Source: Pelotomaculum propionicicum
GTDB taxonomy: Bacteria; Bacillota; Desulfotomaculia; Desulfotomaculales; Pelotomaculaceae
Length of the DNA stretch: 54,074 bases
Assembly (NCBI RefSeq): GCF_004369225.1
Contig: NZ_QFFZ01000023.1
Coordinates: 1-54,074 of the forward strand
Direction: 5' to 3'
Position numbers and translations under genes: made by a program. Positions 35,401-43,621 of this stretch are shown one piece after another. Each line of letters opens with the position of its first letter. Within the stretch, counting starts at the first letter, position 1. The notes under the pieces were generated by a model. The model was not told where the DNA came from and ran no database searches. It worked only from the letters and a program-made list of their open reading frames with translations.

Positions 35401-37943
35401 ACTTGCTCAAGATTTGGAGCCATAATACGCCAGCCACGCTTGAGGTCGCGATAGATTCGGTATCCGAGAACATCCCTCAAAACTCGATGCGTTTCTTCCC
35501 GAGCTAGCCCCCTCAACGTTGCATCCTGAGCGTACTGATCAAAGGGCAATGCCAAAGCATCGAAGACTCTCTGGGCAAGTTGATCATGAGAAAGGCCAGA
35601 ATCACCGGAGGCCTGAGCGGCACGATACAATGCGGAACGGAGTAAACCCACCTCGACAAAATCGTTGAAGTGTCCGGCCTGCAACGATGCGTCCTGCCGA
35701 TTGTCCGTGAAACTTAACAATTTCTTCGCGGTCTCATGAACAGGAAACTCCTTGAGGTTGCGAATAGCAGATAACGAAAGAATGGTTGTTGCCGTGCTTC
35801 GGCCCTCGCTTCCCAGAGCAGATAGTTTCTGAAAGTCGCTACGCTGTCTGAACCCGTAGGATACACCACAATGCAAACAAAACCGAAACGGTGCCGGGAC
35901 GAACCATGCGTTTATACCGGTCCCGCCCAGTTCACCATTGGGTTGCACCCGAATTGTTTGAGGAAGGTACTCTCTTCTGCGCTGCACCACGCGGCCCGTT
36001 TCATCTACCCAGTCATCGGGCAAACGCCGGAGGAACTCCTCCGATCCCTCCTCGGGCCACGAACTTCCTTCACTGATGTAGATATATCCGGCTTTGACAT
36101 CCCCCTCATTAGCCCTATCACTAAAGTCTCGAGGGATAAACTGCACTGTGCCGCGCTCTGAGACATCTTTCTTCCAGACCGAGTAGTATTCTTGGCCGCA
36201 CTCACGGCAAAAAACCAAAGGTAGCAGGACTTTATTTCGGTCGTCCGGGACAAATTGCTGTCCTTGTAACGTAATATATCGCGAGGTTTCCGATTCGGGT
36301 GAGGCGTAAACAGTATCGCCTCGACTGATGAATTGGTGAATACGAAAGGCAAATGCTGGTAAACCCGTGTCAGGATGTGGTAGTTTGAACCCAGCGATAA
36401 GAGTGTCTTGGATAGAACCTACACAGCAATCATGATCGATGCCGGTCTTCTCGGCCAATCTAGCCGCCACGCCCTTCGCCCCCCGAATACTGGACGGAAT
36501 TTGGCGCACAAGTCGCCCACTTGACTGTTCCCGTTTAACCCCCAGGGTAGTTTCTATCCAAATGGCAAGTGGATCGTACTTGAAATCATTGAAGTTGTTT
36601 GGTGGATTGTTACCGAGGCGAGTCCGCAACCGGTCGATGAATTCAGGTGTCTCGACGTTTTCGTCGGCCGTAATGCGCCTCAGGCTTTCACCAATGATAT
36701 TCTCTGGAGGCACCGTAGATCCGAAAAGTAATGAAGCAGCTTTGCTGACCTCAACTCGTTGATCCTCCCACGATCCGGTACTGGCCAACGTGGCTGAAGT
36801 ACCCACACACTGCAGGTTGTACGCTCCCAACGCTTCACGTGTTCGTCGAACGAGCATTGCCACATCTGCACCCTGTCGGCCTCGGTAGGTATGCAACTCG
36901 TCGAGAACAAGAAACCTCAATCCTCGCGCAGCCCTCACAAGATTTGCTTCCTGAGGCCGAGTTAGAAGGAGTTCGAGCATCACATAGTTTGTGAGCAGGA
37001 TATCCGGTGGGTTAGCTATGATCTCGTTCTTCTCATCCTCAGATTCTTGTCCGGTATATCTCCTGAACGTGATAGGACCTCGTTGGTCAGGATAGCCGAA
37101 GTTGATGAATTTCTCCAGCTCGCCAACCTGGCTATTTGCTAAGGCATTCATTGGGTATACAATAATTACCTGAATGCCTCTTCTTGGACCATTCTGAAGC
37201 ACATGGTTGACAGCCGGTATGAGGTACGCCAAGCTCTTTCCAGATCCTGTACCAGTCGTTAAGACATAGTCACGACCTAGTATTGCAATCTTTACTGCAT
37301 CTGCCTGATGCCGATGGAGGCGGAGCGGTCGAGCCTGTCCGCTGGGAGTATCCTTGATCCGAAATATTCTGCTACATTCTGGGTGGATAACACCTAAATT
37401 TACGAGTTCATCAACTGTTTCTCCAGGCTCGAAAGCTGGGTTCAACTGGACAAGTGGCTCTGGCCACAACGCACCATTTTGGAGTTCGCGGTTGACATTA
37501 TTTGCTATCTTTTCGTCACGGATGTTGATGAAGCTCCGGACAAAACGTGAATAGTCCTCAATCAACCGATCACGAAGGTCGAAGGCGTGCATTACTGACC
37601 ACTCTCCGAATGTAGGTGTTGATTCAAGGTAATTCAAGCGATCATTAATCCAGGCGCGTAGTCGGTTCTTTGACGTTGTATCGCGAACTTGTATGTAGAT
37701 ACGACGAGCTTCTTCGTGACACTGGGCCATCTCTAAACAGCTAGCTTGACTGACTTGGTTAGTGGTCGCGTCCTCGTGGCGGCCCTCCTGTTTCAGTAGG
37801 GTCACGATAAGTCCTTCAAGTGAAGCAACCTCGCTCGCTAGTTCACGACGCCGTTTCACGGTACGCCGGTCATTGTCCGCATTGAGCCGCTGGAGCTCAA
37901 GAAGTTTTACAGATTTTTTGGAACGTAGTTCGTCAAGATTCAT
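32421..37943 (-). CDS. Giant DEAD/DEAH helicase with DUF1998-type zinc domain and C-terminal Vsr-like nuclease domain
   Basis: This 1840-aa protein starts at 37943, overlapping the gene upstream by 11 bases. Domains in order: a helical N-region; helicase motifs TGTGSGKS (230-237) and DELH (348-351); treble-clef-like cysteine pairs FCRECGQEYY and FCLHCGVSYGF near 620 and 720; helicase C motifs FCSPTMELGIDI and YAQRSGRAGRSGQ; CPTCGYLHPY with CERCG near 1440; a MZB/DUF1998-type cluster CHFNPDTGED ... CEAACYDCLMSY near 1690; and a final RPDFLYKDQQVAVYVDGPPH segment like Vsr/DUF559 nucleases. DISARM uses separate DrmA and DrmB for the first two functions; Druantia DruE is similarly giant. A fused nuclease end is unusual. 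Confidence 0.85.
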   Translation of the reverse strand: MNLDELRSKKSVKLLELQRLNADNDRRTVKRRRELASEVASLEGLIVTLLKQEGRHEDATTNQVSQASCLEMAQCHEEARRIYIQVRDTTSKNRLRAWINDRLNYLESTPTFGEWSVMHAFDLRDRLIEDYSRFVRSFINIRDEKIANNVNRELQNGALWPEPLVQLNPAFEPGETVDELVNLGVIHPECSRIFRIKDTPSGQARPLRLHRHQADAVKIAILGRDYVLTTGTGSGKSLAYLIPAVNHVLQNGPRRGIQVIIVYPMNALANSQVGELEKFINFGYPDQRGPITFRRYTGQESEDEKNEIIANPPDILLTNYVMLELLLTRPQEANLVRAARGLRFLVLDELHTYRGRQGADVAMLVRRTREALGAYNLQCVGTSATLASTGSWEDQRVEVSKAASLLFGSTVPPENIIGESLRRITADENVETPEFIDRLRTRLGNNPPNNFNDFKYDPLAIWIETTLGVKREQSSGRLVRQIPSSIRGAKGVAARLAEKTGIDHDCCVGSIQDTLIAGFKLPHPDTGLPAFAFRIHQFISRGDTVYASPESETSRYITLQGQQFVPDDRNKVLLPLVFCRECGQEYYSVWKKDVSERGTVQFIPRDFSDRANEGDVKAGYIYISEGSSWPEEGSEEFLRRLPDDWVDETGRVVQRRREYLPQTIRVQPNGELGGTGINAWFVPAPFRFCLHCGVSYGFRQRSDFQKLSALGSEGRSTATTILSLSAIRNLKEFPVHETAKKLLSFTDNRQDASLQAGHFNDFVEVGLLRSALYRAAQASGDSGLSHDQLAQRVFDALALPFDQYAQDATLRGLAREETHRVLRDVLGYRIYRDLKRGWRIMAPNLEQVGLLKIEYPYLFGACHDTEIWSNCHPALADASPESRYDIASVLLDFMRRELAVKVDYLTQSYQEGLLQRSRQRLQPPWGLDENEQVRDMVHSSVLFPRARRQNDYGGDIFLSPQSGYGQYLRRSPIAHEHGYRLTLVDTGRILRELLDRLRLHGLVEVIREAALDSDDPPGYQINAAAMVWKAGDGMQGYHDPIRRPTQSDQGTQANEFFVDYYRSLAQETLGIEAREHTAQVPYAQREEREAKFREGSLPILFCSPTMELGIDIAQLNTVNMRNVPPTPANYAQRSGRAGRSGQPALVFTYCSAGSPHDQYFFKRPERMVAGAVSPPQVDLTNEDLIRAHVHAVWLAQAGLSLRTSLKDLLDVRGDDPPMTLLDQVRDAVNTDAPKRRTEERALTILESIQDQLAQSDWYTPDWLHEVVSHIPIRFEQACDRWRNLYLSALRQAQKQDRVIRDASRPAADRAQAEQLRRNAEAQLRLLTESQNLIQSDFYSYRYFASEGFLPGYNFPRLPLSAYVPGRRFRRGKDEFLSRPRFLAISEFGPRSIIYHEGSRYIINQVILPARDTEELQTSAAKVCPTCGYLHPYVDSQPRDLCERCGTQLPAPIRQLFRLENVVTKRRDQINCDEEERLRLGYEIKTVVRFAERGGQPSYRIAKVKCGDQDVASLYFGNAATLWRINLGWARRLRDHGQDGFVLDIERGYWQRHQADLDDDGDPMTPKTARVIPYVEDRKNCLIIEFSRRLDESVMATLQAAIKNAIQTCYELENSELAAEPLPDRDNRRAILLYEAAEGGAGVLRRVVDDHSAVPRIARTALDLCHFNPDTGEDLRRAPNAKENCEAACYDCLMSYTNQLDHQLLDRHLIRDLLMDLSACSVETSPAPRPRTAHLQGLFNLTNSQMECDWLQFLEDRNLRLPSHSQTLVAECRTRPDFLYKDQQVAVYVDGPPHDYPDRQERDREQTNCMEDAGWTVIRFRYYDDWESIVESFPNIFGDGS

Positions 37944-38505
37944 CGCGGGCCTCCGCGCGGTAATCATAGTACCAGAGATACGTCTTTCTCTGTTGGAAGT
38001 TAGATACGCAAACAAAGCCCGGCCTTTCGAATGGGTTAGCAAGCAACTGGTCTCTCTTTTTGTCCCGCAGTGCTACTAGATCGCCGGACTCCTGGCCGCT
38101 CACCTCGAGTAGCCACTGCCCGTCATTTAACCAAAAATCAGCCTTGTCGCCACGCTGTGTCACCTCGGTGATTTGAGCCTTTGGGCAGTCCGCCGTGACA
38201 ACACATGCAATGCCTAGGGCTGCGAACTCGGTTAAAACCGGCGCCTGATATGTATTCTTACACTTTTCGTAGTCGCTTCGAAGATTTGACCAACGTAGTT
38301 CAACGCAACGTTCGTTAGCTTCCGCATTAACCTCGACGGCCTGTCGACGATAACTAAGGCTTATTGTAGCTGAGCCATCTATGTAGGAACCGCCATCCAG
38401 GAGCCGAATGACGATAGGAGAACGCCAATCGTCAGCTCTGATCTTGGGATGGAGGCCACCAAGAACTTCGAGACGGTATGAACGCTGTAGCATAGTATCG
38501 GGCAT
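37933..38505 (-). CDS. Small PD-(D/E)xK-like protein heading the defence operon
   Basis: This 190-aa protein has no clear relative that I can name. A core of KADFWLNDGQWLLEVSGQ (Asp, then Glu-x-Ser where nucleases have ExK), followed by DLVALRDKKRDQLL, resembles a nuclease fold with an altered final residue; LRSDYEKCKNTYQAPVLTEFAALGIACVV precedes it. It could be a structural or DNA-sensing subunit. An AAAGGAA ribosome site lies only a few bases before the first ATG. Its stop lies inside the helicase gene start, so it is the first gene of the tight leftward operon. Confidence 0.6.
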   Translation of the reverse strand: MPDTMLQRSYRLEVLGGLHPKIRADDWRSPIVIRLLDGGSYIDGSATISLSYRRQAVEVNAEANERCVELRWSNLRSDYEKCKNTYQAPVLTEFAALGIACVVTADCPKAQITEVTQRGDKADFWLNDGQWLLEVSGQESGDLVALRDKKRDQLLANPFERPGFVCVSNFQQRKTYLWYYDYRAEARDES

Positions 38506-38596
38506 ATTCCTTTCTCTGATGTACTCCGGCGTGTCAAACGCTACACATTACCGATAGGGATGAAGCGCTAGCGTAATCCCACCCGCGTTCACACGC

Positions 38597-38853
38597 TTAT
38601 TCGCATTCCTTGTCACCCTGATGCCGAACATACTCGTTCTTCTCCTTGCCGATGAGAATGCAGTCCTGAGACCGGATATGTATTGGAGAAGTGTGCCTTC
38701 TGCCGAAACCCAACCGGCAAGAACGCAGGCTTCTGAGGGTTTAGATCACGGCCTCGACATCATCCCATAGCCATAGACCTTCAACAAGTCGAACAAACCA
38801 AGTTTGTCACAGAAGGAATCCTGCAACTTCTGATCGCTTCCTTGTTGTGACAT
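38597..38853 (-). pseudogene. Possible decayed small gene upstream of the defence operon
   Basis: An ATG at 38853 opens a frame with gene-like composition (SDQKLQDSFCDKLGLFDLLK) that ends in SRP and TGA. After a one-base shift the sequence continues as DDVEAVI, a TAA, then RSLRSCRLGFGRRH, SQDCILIGKEKNEY and KECE to a final TAA at 38597. The run looks like one coding unit broken by a shift and a stop. No family is recognised. It would be cotranscribed with the defence operon. Confidence 0.35.
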
Positions 38854-39342
38854 ACAATCAACTTTCATTGGCTAGTTGTTTATCGAAACTATACTTGATA
38901 TTTGGTGTGTATTCGGAATTCTACGCCAAGGAAGAATAGACTACCATGCCAAAAAGCTGTAGGCGGGGCTAGCAATGGCCTTCCCGGATTCGACCGCCTC
39001 GGTTTCCGACCAATAGCATCCTGATCATTTATCGTGCTCTCCCTATGCGAACGGTTCTAGACTTACCGGTAAGAACTGAGTAAAGCGGAGTTCTAGTCCG
39101 GTCAAGCTTTGGGTTTACGGCCCCCTTAGTCGCTAAGCGCTCTAAATAGTAGTTGAATGTCCTCTAGCCTCAAGGATGGGGTATGCACCCCAGATGACGT
39201 TCCCTTAACCGTAACCGTAACGAGAAATGAAGATCAGTACCAATTTTCTTAACAATTAATTAAGAATTTGACCACATCAGCTAAAGTCCTTACGTAAGTA
39301 ACGTATTTGCAGCGCTTTTCACTTCCACAAATGTATCGAGGC
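38854..39342. other. Gene-free stretch that probably carries the operon promoter
   Basis: No frame with a ribosome site is seen. The leftward promoter of the defence operon should lie here; a TATAGT-like -10 is near 38900. AGTTGTTTATCGAAAC (38872 area) faintly recalls an inverted piece of the ~120-bp direct repeat. Confidence 0.35.
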
Positions 39343-39461
39343 AGGGTATTATACGGATCAGCATAATACTTTAGATTGCCATAACAATTCTCGACAAATT
39401 ATTATAGTTCCTTCTTGTCTTTAATATAATTTGTTGCCATATTTCGATTGTATTCGACAAC
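39343..39461 (+). repeat. Imperfect ~120-bp direct repeat, right copy
   Basis: Same orientation as 21573-21690. It lies 50 bases past the 3' end of the XRE-fusion gene. It contains CTCGACAAATTATTATAG and TTCGACAAC, spaced like transposase-binding sites. Since the Tn7-like genes point away from it and start 1.5 kb further on, it could be the transposon end nearest TnsA, as in Tn7. Confidence 0.75.
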
Positions 39462-39511
39462 TGAACCCCTCACTATACCCTGGTAATTGGGCAATTGTGT
39501 AAGGTTTCGAC

Positions 39512-40693
39512 TCAGCGAAGTTTTAAACCACTCGAAATCTTCTGGAGCATTTGGTTAATTTTCGCCACAGTATCCTCGGGTGGCGGCGGGGGTGAGCTGC
39601 CTAGTTCGATCCGAAGGTGGAACTTGAGGTCCAGACCGGCCGCCGCTTTTCTGATCACGCCGATTTGGTCGGCCAGATCCTGAATCTCATTCGGCCGCAG
39701 TTCAGCTTCTGCCACCATCACGCGCGGTTGGGGTTCGGGTGGTCGGCCAGGCGACGGTGGGGATACCTGCTCGGCCGGTACTCGTAATTCGACCGTCTGT
39801 GCCCCGGTATAGTCACAGGGCCAGGGTCCCGAATCAGGGGTGCGTTCCAGAAAACGGGCCCGGATGGCCCCGTCGATGGCCTCACGGACAGTTCCCCAGG
39901 GAAGTGTTTTCCCGGCTCTCTTGCAGAGGGCGATGGAAATGACCAAAGCGGTAGTAGTCTCTTCGCCCCAGGCTTCGGGTAGTTTTGCGGGCAGGATGTC
40001 TGCAGCCGGGATCGGCTGAGGCGGTGCCTGAAGCACAGCATCTTCTGTGAGTATACCGGTGGGTATATCTTCGGCATAGATGCTCGCCGTACTAGAAGTC
40101 AACCAGAGTTTGCCGTTTTTCACCGCCGCGTGAACCGCGGTGTCCATTACCGGCCGCTCAACCTTGGGAATGGTTATTGGTTCTTCGTAACCATTTTTTT
40201 GCACCTTGACAACGTGGTTGCCGGAAAAGTATTGATACAGTTCCCCCAACGTGATTTCGGGATTCCTCCACAATTCCGGGAGTACCCCCGGTACCAGAAG
40301 CCACCCGGACAATTCGGTCATCGTCGCTGCTGCTTCGTCATAGGTCAGGCGCCGGCCTTCGGCCACCACCTGGACGATTCCGGGGTCGGCGGAGAAATCG
40401 ATCTCCGGCGGGGTTCCCGGTTTACCGGCGTAAGTTTCTACAGACTCACGCACCTCGGGTTCCCCGGCATAACCCGAACCCAGAGCCTCAATGCCCCATT
40501 TTTCTGCCCGCACGATCTGCTGCCAGGCCAAGGGGGACGGCCGGGACTGACCGTTTTCCCACCGGTTCACGGAGGCAAAGGAAACGCCCATCAGTTCGGC
40601 CAACCGTCCCTGGGTCAAACCCAGTTCTATACGTAACCGCTTGATGCGCATGGGATAGTCGGAAGGTATCCCTTGTTTTGAGGCATAGATCAT
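39512..40693 (-). CDS. XRE-type DNA-binding protein fused to a DUF499-like C-terminal region
   Basis: This 393-aa protein has an XRE helix-turn-helix at residues 15-70 (MRIKRLRIELGLTQGRLAELMG ... SVNRWENGQSRPS). The rest carries LYQYFSGNHVVKVQKNGYEEPITIPK, WGTVREAIDGAIRARFLERT and GPWPCDYTGAQTVELRVP, which I associate with the C-terminal part of DUF499 ATPases found in phage-defence loci; the ATPase domain itself is absent. A proline-rich hinge precedes a last helical segment. AAAGGTG precedes the ATG. It is divergent from TnsAB, and the palindrome between them is its likely operator. It probably controls the transposition genes. Confidence 0.6.
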   Translation of the reverse strand: MIYASKQGIPSDYPMRIKRLRIELGLTQGRLAELMGVSFASVNRWENGQSRPSPLAWQQIVRAEKWGIEALGSGYAGEPEVRESVETYAGKPGTPPEIDFSADPGIVQVVAEGRRLTYDEAAATMTELSGWLLVPGVLPELWRNPEITLGELYQYFSGNHVVKVQKNGYEEPITIPKVERPVMDTAVHAAVKNGKLWLTSSTASIYAEDIPTGILTEDAVLQAPPQPIPAADILPAKLPEAWGEETTTALVISIALCKRAGKTLPWGTVREAIDGAIRARFLERTPDSGPWPCDYTGAQTVELRVPAEQVSPPSPGRPPEPQPRVMVAEAELRPNEIQDLADQIGVIRKAAAGLDLKFHLRIELGSSPPPPPEDTVAKINQMLQKISSGLKLR

Positions 40694-40819
40694 CCAGCAT
40701 CACCTTTATCATGTTTCCATCAAATACCTGTATGATTAATTCTATGACATGCAAGGCCCTTTGTCAAATAACGAATATAGCACTTGTTATAAAACACCCC
40801 CGTATGGCTTGTATGCAGA

Positions 40820-40835
40820 TATAACATATGTTATA
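40820..40835. promoter_or_regulatory. Perfect 16-bp palindromic operator between the XRE and TnsAB genes
   Basis: TATAACATATGTTATA is a perfect palindrome in the 238-bp divergent intergenic region. A partial copy, CTTGTTATAAAAC, is near 40782. It is the likely binding site of the XRE regulator. Confidence 0.65.
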
Positions 40836-40931
40836 ATTGATACCAAGAACCTCTTCTGATGGTACCTATTACCTTGCGACAGCATGTCCTAGCCCGTAGA
40901 TATTACTATACTGGGAAATGAGGAAAGCCGT

Positions 40932-43616
40932 ATGCTATCGGACATTGAGTTTGATTTATGGTGCCGGCGTCTCGGACTATTGGAATCCACCCGAAGACAC
41001 ATTGAACAGATCCGCTCATCACCACCTTCCCGCCAGGTGCACAGTGGGACCAAAAACGTCAGCGGCCGCTATCCCAGCAAGAAGATGGGGTTAACCATTC
41101 AATTCGAGAGCCACCGGATCGAACTGGCCGCCATTTACGAAATGGAACACGATGACGACGTACTGGAGTATTACGATCAGCCCTTGCCCATCAAACTTAA
41201 TTACCGGGCAAAGAATGAACGGCAAATCGGTGTTCTGCACATTCCGGATTTCTTTGTGATAAGGCATAACGCCGCTGGCTGGGAGGAATGGAAAAGGAAA
41301 GATGAACTGCGCAAGCTGGCCGACCGGATGCCCAACCGATATCAAAAAGATGAGGGTCGGTGGCGTTGCCCGCCGGGAGAAGAATATGCCGGCAAGCTTG
41401 GTCTCTACTACCGGGTACGGTCGTCAGCGGAGATTGACTGGGTATACCAGCGCAATGTTTTATTTCTGGAAGATTATTTCCGTGCAGACTTACCGAAGAT
41501 ACCTGAAGGAATTGAAGATAAGGTTCTTTCCCTGGTGGTGTCCAAACCGGGGAGCACTTTAAGTGAGCTGCTCCAGATGACCGGAGGCGATAGTGATGTC
41601 GTCTATACGATGGTGGCTACTGATCAAATATATGTAGACCTACATACCACACCTCTAGCCGAACCCGAACGCGTGCTCGTTTTCCGCGATCAGGAGACGG
41701 CCCGTAGTTTTGCAGTGATCGCCGAAACTTCCGCCCGTGACCGCATCACCGGACCACAGATGGTGAGCGTAAACACCGGATCCCAATTTGCATGGGATGG
41801 TAGACTCTTCACGATTCTTAACTCGGGCGAAACCAAGACGGTGCTAAAAACTGGTGATGGCGCAGTTATAAGTTTACCAAAGGAACAATTCGAGATGCTC
41901 GTGAAGCAGGGTGAGATAACCGGCGTAAATACTCAGGGGCAATCACCTACTACCAGCACAGTTCAGGAGCTTATCGCCAAAGCGAGCCCCAAAGACCTTA
42001 AAGAGGCCAATCGACGCTATGAAATTATTGCGCCCCTTCTAACCGGGCAGTCTGTTGCCGGTAAGAAGCCCAATCGTTCTATCCGGCGCTGGCTTAAACG
42101 GTTCAGGGATGCCGAGCAAAGTTATGATTGCGGGTATGTCGGGCTTTTGCCGCACTGGGGCAAAAGGGGAAACCGTGAGCGGAAACTGCCCCAAAGCACT
42201 TTGGAACTTATGGACCATTTCTTCAGAAACGATTTTGAAACGATTAAGCAGAAGGGCAGGGTTGAGGTCTATGGCGTCCTGATGCGGGAATGTGAGAAAC
42301 GGGGTATTATGTCGCCGAGTTATCGGACTTTCTGTGCGGAAATCAAGCGGCGTTCAACCTACGAACTGACTTTGAAGCGCAAGGGGTGCCGGGCCGCCTA
42401 TAAGTACGAGACTTTCTATTGGGAGCTGGACCTCACCACGCCCCGGCACGGGGATCGTCCCTTTGAGATCGGCCACATTGATCACACGCTATTTGATATC
42501 GAACTGGTCTGTTCCCGTACCGGTCATATCTTGGGGCGCCCCTGGGTGACGTTCTTGACCGACGCCTATTCCCGGCGACTGTTGGCGCTCTACCTCACTT
42601 TTGACGCCCCATCTTATCGCTCGTGCATGATGCTTTTGCGCGAGTGCGTGCGCCGGCACGGCCGCCTGCCGCAGATCCTGGTGGTAGACGGTGGCCAGGA
42701 GTTCAAGAGTACCTATTTTGAGACTCTTTTGGCGCGTTACGAATGCACCAAGAAAACACGGCCCGGGGCTAAGCCGCGCTTCGGTTCCGTATGTGAGCGT
42801 CTTTTCGGAACGGCAAATACGCAGTTTGTACACAATCTTGCTGGGAACACGCAGATTATGCGTAACGTGCGCCAGGTTACCAAAGAGGTTAATCCGCGGG
42901 CACACGCCTGTTGGACGTTGGGCGAGTTTTACGACTACCTGTGCCGGTGGGCTTATGAGGTCTACGATATCATTGATCATCCCGCTCTCGGGCAAAGTCC
43001 GTGTGAAGCCTTCGACACCGGGCTGGCTCAAAGCGGCACTCGAAATCACCGGCTAATTCCATACGACGAGGATTTCCGCATGTTCACCCTGCCCACCACG
43101 AGCAAGGGAACTGCCAAGGTCGAACCCAGCCGGGGCGTAAAGATTAACTATATCCGTTACTGGTCTGATGCTTTCCGCGATCCGGAAATCGAGAAAAAGC
43201 AGGTGCCCGTACGCTACGACCCATTTAATGCGGGTGTCGCCTACGCCTTCGCCGGTGGTCAATGGGTTAGGTGTATTTCCGAACACTACAGTTACTTTCG
43301 CGGGCGCTCAGAAAAAGAACTGATGATCGCCACCACAGAGTTACGGAGGCGTAATCAGAAACACACAAAGAACCTGACGATCACCGCCAAGACTATCGCC
43401 GACTTCCTAATGTCCGCCGAGGCAAATGAGAAGTTATTATCGCAGCGCTTGCGCGATGCTGAAACCAGGCAATTATTCGAGGTCATCCAGGGCAGCCGGG
43501 CGGACAAGAATAAGCCGGTTGGTTGGAACATCTCCGAAGACGCTACCCCAGAGCCACAACCTGTCCAGATTACAGCTAAAAAGCCGGAAACCATTGAACT
43601 GTACGAGGAGTTCTAA
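40932..43616 (+). CDS. Fused TnsA-TnsB transposase of a Tn7-like element
   Basis: This 894-aa protein joins two enzymes. Residues 50-130 form a TnsA-type endonuclease: FESHRIEL (Glu), IPDFFVI (Asp106) and EWK (Glu119-x-Lys121), which cuts the 5' strand. After a linker, an rve-fold DDE transposase contains Asp517 in GHIDHTLFD, Asp586 in VVDGGQEF and Glu622 in VCERLFGT, with 35 residues between the last two as in classical transposases. A Mu-type C-terminal barrel follows. TnsAB fusions occur in some Tn7-like and type I-B CRISPR-associated transposons. AGGAAA precedes the ATG. It ends five bases before TnsC. Confidence 0.9.
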   Translation: MLSDIEFDLWCRRLGLLESTRRHIEQIRSSPPSRQVHSGTKNVSGRYPSKKMGLTIQFESHRIELAAIYEMEHDDDVLEYYDQPLPIKLNYRAKNERQIGVLHIPDFFVIRHNAAGWEEWKRKDELRKLADRMPNRYQKDEGRWRCPPGEEYAGKLGLYYRVRSSAEIDWVYQRNVLFLEDYFRADLPKIPEGIEDKVLSLVVSKPGSTLSELLQMTGGDSDVVYTMVATDQIYVDLHTTPLAEPERVLVFRDQETARSFAVIAETSARDRITGPQMVSVNTGSQFAWDGRLFTILNSGETKTVLKTGDGAVISLPKEQFEMLVKQGEITGVNTQGQSPTTSTVQELIAKASPKDLKEANRRYEIIAPLLTGQSVAGKKPNRSIRRWLKRFRDAEQSYDCGYVGLLPHWGKRGNRERKLPQSTLELMDHFFRNDFETIKQKGRVEVYGVLMRECEKRGIMSPSYRTFCAEIKRRSTYELTLKRKGCRAAYKYETFYWELDLTTPRHGDRPFEIGHIDHTLFDIELVCSRTGHILGRPWVTFLTDAYSRRLLALYLTFDAPSYRSCMMLLRECVRRHGRLPQILVVDGGQEFKSTYFETLLARYECTKKTRPGAKPRFGSVCERLFGTANTQFVHNLAGNTQIMRNVRQVTKEVNPRAHACWTLGEFYDYLCRWAYEVYDIIDHPALGQSPCEAFDTGLAQSGTRNHRLIPYDEDFRMFTLPTTSKGTAKVEPSRGVKINYIRYWSDAFRDPEIEKKQVPVRYDPFNAGVAYAFAGGQWVRCISEHYSYFRGRSEKELMIATTELRRRNQKHTKNLTITAKTIADFLMSAEANEKLLSQRLRDAETRQLFEVIQGSRADKNKPVGWNISEDATPEPQPVQITAKKPETIELYEEF

Positions 43617-43621
43617 TTCAA

